Position numbers and translations under genes: made by a program | Source: Planctomycetaceae bacterium | GTDB lineage: Bacteria; Planctomycetota; Planctomycetia; Planctomycetales; Planctomycetaceae | NCBI GenBank assembly: GCA_003445035.1 | Contig: DLVV01000024.1 | Coordinates: 27,549-34,040, forward strand | DNA length: 6,492 nucleotides | Direction: 5' to 3' | Shown here: positions 6,389 through 6,492 of the stretch, piece after piece | How the letters are laid out: every line of letters starts with the position of its first letter | How positions within the stretch are numbered: position 1 is the stretch's first letter | The notes under the pieces: generated by a model | Told to the model about the DNA's origin: nothing | Database searches by the model: none | What the model saw: only the letters and a program-made list of their open reading frames with translations

Positions 6389-6492
6389 CTATTTGGGTGT
6401 CACCACCGGGAGTTCGCCGGCTGTTGCCGGAGCGTTGCCTGGCGGCTGCGGAGTGGCCACTGGACCCGGCTGCGGTGTCAGCTGCGGTGTCA
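6389..6492 (-). CDS. C-terminal tail of a minus-strand gene entering from the right edge (5' partial)
   Basis: Read on the minus strand, bases 6492-6389 give an uninterrupted 33-codon frame ending in TAG (6391-6389). The peptide is rich in Pro, Thr, Gln, Ala and Gly, with TPQ three times (TPQLTPQP, then ATPQPP), and closes with GELPVVTPK. This looks like the disordered tail of a secreted or envelope protein, a common form in planctomycetes. The arrangement is convergent with the EF-hand gene, leaving 18 bases between stops. The fragment is too short to name a family. Coding status is inferred from the open frame, the amino-acid repeat and the tight convergent fit; the alternative is non-coding DNA after the EF-hand gene. 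Confidence 0.5.
   Translation of the reverse strand, partial: TPQLTPQPGPVATPQPPGNAPATAGELPVVTPK
6469..6492. repeat. Exact 12-base tandem repeat, two copies, at the right edge
   Basis: GCTGCGGTGTCA occurs twice without a gap (6469-6480 and 6481-6492). On the minus strand it encodes TPQL and TPQP units, and a diverged third TPQ unit lies near 6445-6457. The array may continue past the window. Confidence 0.75.

Noticed and set aside
6413..6430. GCCGGC/GCCGG inverted repeat that could be a hairpin
   Set aside because: It lies inside the inferred minus-strand coding tail, and the stem is short with no following T-run.

Overview
The window is GC-rich and almost fully coding. It has the look of a planctomycete (Pirellulales/Planctomycetales-type) chromosome. 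The clues are a long C-terminal region resembling the one that follows the kinase domain in many planctomycete Ser/Thr kinases, a membrane-anchored EF-hand protein with Gly/Arg/Lys-rich linkers, and weak Shine-Dalgarno signals. The phylum is inferred from family style and was not tested by any search. No tRNA, rRNA, CRISPR array, transposase or integrase is visible.

Layout from left to right. (1) 1-1201, plus strand: the 3' part of a large gene cut by the left edge, probably the tail of a Ser/Thr-kinase-like protein. (2) 3880-1198, minus strand: a compact three-gene operon in the order ManD/RspA-like enolase-superfamily dehydratase, PaaI-type hotdog thioesterase, PfkB-family sugar or nucleoside kinase. 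Each junction is a 4-base start/stop overlap (GTGA, then ATGA). The last gene ends on the same CTAG palindrome that ends the left-hand gene. (3) 3881-4045: a 165-base divergent intergenic region, the only sizeable non-coding stretch. (4) 4046-6370, plus strand: a leaderless four-Asp-box sialidase-like propeller protein, followed after 27 bases by a single-pass membrane protein with three canonical EF-hand loops. (5) 6389-6492, minus strand: the last 33 codons of a gene entering from the right, with a Pro/Thr/Gln-rich tail, facing the EF-hand gene across 18 bases.

How the genes may work together. An acid-sugar dehydratase of the ManD group makes 2-keto-3-deoxy sugar acids, and PfkB kinases include those that phosphorylate such products, so genes 1 and 3 of the minus operon could be consecutive steps in sugar-acid breakdown. 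The thioesterase between them does not fit that pathway, and the kinase looks closer to the adenosine-kinase-like branch, so the pathway is only a hypothesis. The divergent sialidase-like protein could act on related glycans or sugars, but it has no export signal. I see no convincing undescribed system here. The most notable points are the extreme compactness of the operon, the RspA-like active-site signature of the dehydratase, and the unusual mix of acidic calcium loops and basic RG-rich linkers in the EF-hand protein.
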